From JAJRAL01 sp050015815 (lineage in GTDB: Archaea; Thermoplasmatota; Thermoplasmata; Methanomassiliicoccales; UBA472): a DNA stretch of 5,847 nt. The position numbers were made by a program, and so were the translations under genes. Positions within the stretch are counted from its first letter, which is position 1. Each line of letters opens with the position of its first letter. The notes beneath the pieces are model-generated. The model did not search any database, had not been told where the DNA came from, and was given only the letters and a program-made list of their open reading frames with translations. Below, one piece after another: positions 5,477 through 5,847 of the stretch. The DNA lies in NCBI GenBank assembly GCA_050015815.1, contig JBEKAR010000102.1:1-5847 (forward strand), read 5' to 3'.

Positions 5477-5498
5477 ACCGACCTATCGGTTATTACCG
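5477..5498. promoter_or_regulatory. Shared divergent promoter/operator between secretion operon and U32 gene
   Basis: The 105-bp gap between the divergent genes has one AT-rich patch, TTATTA (5490-5495). It lies about 26 bp before the ATG at 5519, where a TATA box for a leaderless U32 transcript would be. On the other strand it could serve the Cys-rich gene, giving a leader of about 50 nt. An inverted repeat ACCGA (5477-5481) with TCGGT (5486-5490), spaced 4 bp, abuts it, and a third copy, ACCG, follows at 5495-5498. The patch is short and the BRE is not clear on either side. Confidence 0.4.
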
Positions 5499-5518
5499 TC
5501 CAGGTGCATCCACGTGAT

Positions 5519-5847
5519 ATGGAGGTCCTCGCCCCGGCGGGCTCGGTGCGCGCCTTCAAAGCGGCGTTGCTGGCAGGAGCGGACGCAATCTACGTCGGGG
5601 GGAAGCGCTTCGGCGCAAGGAGGCTCGCGCAGAACCTCACGGAATCGGAGCTTCGAGGAGCGGTGTCGCTCGCCCATGATCGAGGCACCAAGGTCTACGT
5701 CACTGTTAACACCCTGGTGAATGAGGACGAGCTCAGCCAGGTACTCGACTACCTTGAGACGCTCAAGGCGATTGAAGTCGACGCGATCATCGTCCAGGAC
5801 CGAGGGCTGGTCAAGCTAAACCGCGAGAGGGTACGACTGCCGATGCA
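5519..5847 (+). CDS. Peptidase U32 family protein, N-terminal part (runs off window)
   Basis: The first 109 residues of a U32-family protein are visible; the rest lies beyond the window. Family hallmarks include LAPAGS (4-9), AGADAIYVGGKRFGAR (19-34), GTKVYVTVNTLV (56-67) and DAIIVQDRG (88-96), and the last full codons give LPM followed by CA, consistent with the usual LPxHAS continuation. The family folds as a TIM barrel. Although named after collagenase-like proteases, the characterised bacterial members mostly act in tRNA or rRNA hydroxylation and O2-independent quinone hydroxylation, often with Fe-S clusters bound by C-terminal Cys residues not visible here. The archaeal role is unknown. 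The ATG is placed where the family normally starts. AGGTG (5502-5506) lies 12 bases upstream, rather far, and a TATA-like patch at about -26 favours leaderless expression. Confidence 0.9.
   Translation, partial: MEVLAPAGSVRAFKAALLAGADAIYVGGKRFGARRLAQNLTESELRGAVSLAHDRGTKVYVTVNTLVNEDELSQVLDYLETLKAIEVDAIIVQDRGLVKLNRERVRLPM

Noticed and set aside
5274..5720. Plus-strand open frame of 148 codons covering the divergent promoter and the start of the U32 gene.
   Set aside because: It is out of frame with the clearly recognised U32 protein and antisense to the Cys-rich gene; the product is Arg/Ser-rich with no similarity I recognise.
1..5847. CRISPR array, insertion sequence, integrase site or toxin-antitoxin pair.
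   Set aside because: No regularly spaced repeats, transposase motifs, long terminal inverted repeats or small paired genes were seen; gene content looks like ordinary chromosome.

Overview
The window reads as euryarchaeal chromosome, most likely a GC-rich member of the Thermoplasmatota or a relative. The evidence is a 20S proteasome beta subunit with an archaeal-type short propeptide, archaeal BRE/TATA-like promoter elements, Shine-Dalgarno sites built on GGAGGTGA, a stand-alone FmdE-domain protein, and archaeal type II/IV secretion (Tad/FlaI-FlaJ-like) genes. Genes are GC-rich and tightly packed; AT-rich sequence is almost confined to the promoter gaps. The lineage is an inference from gene content, since no rRNA is present.

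Left part (1-1020): the minus strand carries psmB (108-767). After a 66-bp AT-rich gap with its own promoter-like sequence come the first 13 codons of another minus-strand gene, cut by the window edge, possibly the KH/beta-CASP ribonuclease aCPSF1. Between psmB and the divergent FmdE-domain gene lies a 253-bp non-coding gap. It holds a good BRE/TATA for psmB, a cluster of GGTCCGG half-sites in palindromic arrangement, a second inverted repeat, a GGCGATCGCC palindrome, and a TATA-like element about 27 bp before the FmdE ATG, which suggests a leaderless transcript.

Middle part (1021-5413): the FmdE-domain gene (plus) runs tail to tail into a three-gene minus-strand operon, with a 50-bp 3' overlap. 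In transcription order the operon is a 193-residue Cys-rich protein of unknown function with three CxxC pairs, a PilB/TadA/FlaI-type secretion ATPase, and a two-domain GspF/TadC membrane platform protein. Together the last two form the motor and inner-membrane platform of an archaeal type IV pilus-like machine. No pilin, prepilin peptidase or other component lies within the window. The Cys-rich first gene is the least explained part and has a Shine-Dalgarno that could be masked by a 7-bp hairpin.

Right part (5414-5847): a 105-bp divergent promoter region separates the secretion operon from a plus-strand peptidase U32-family gene, which runs off the window end after 109 codons.
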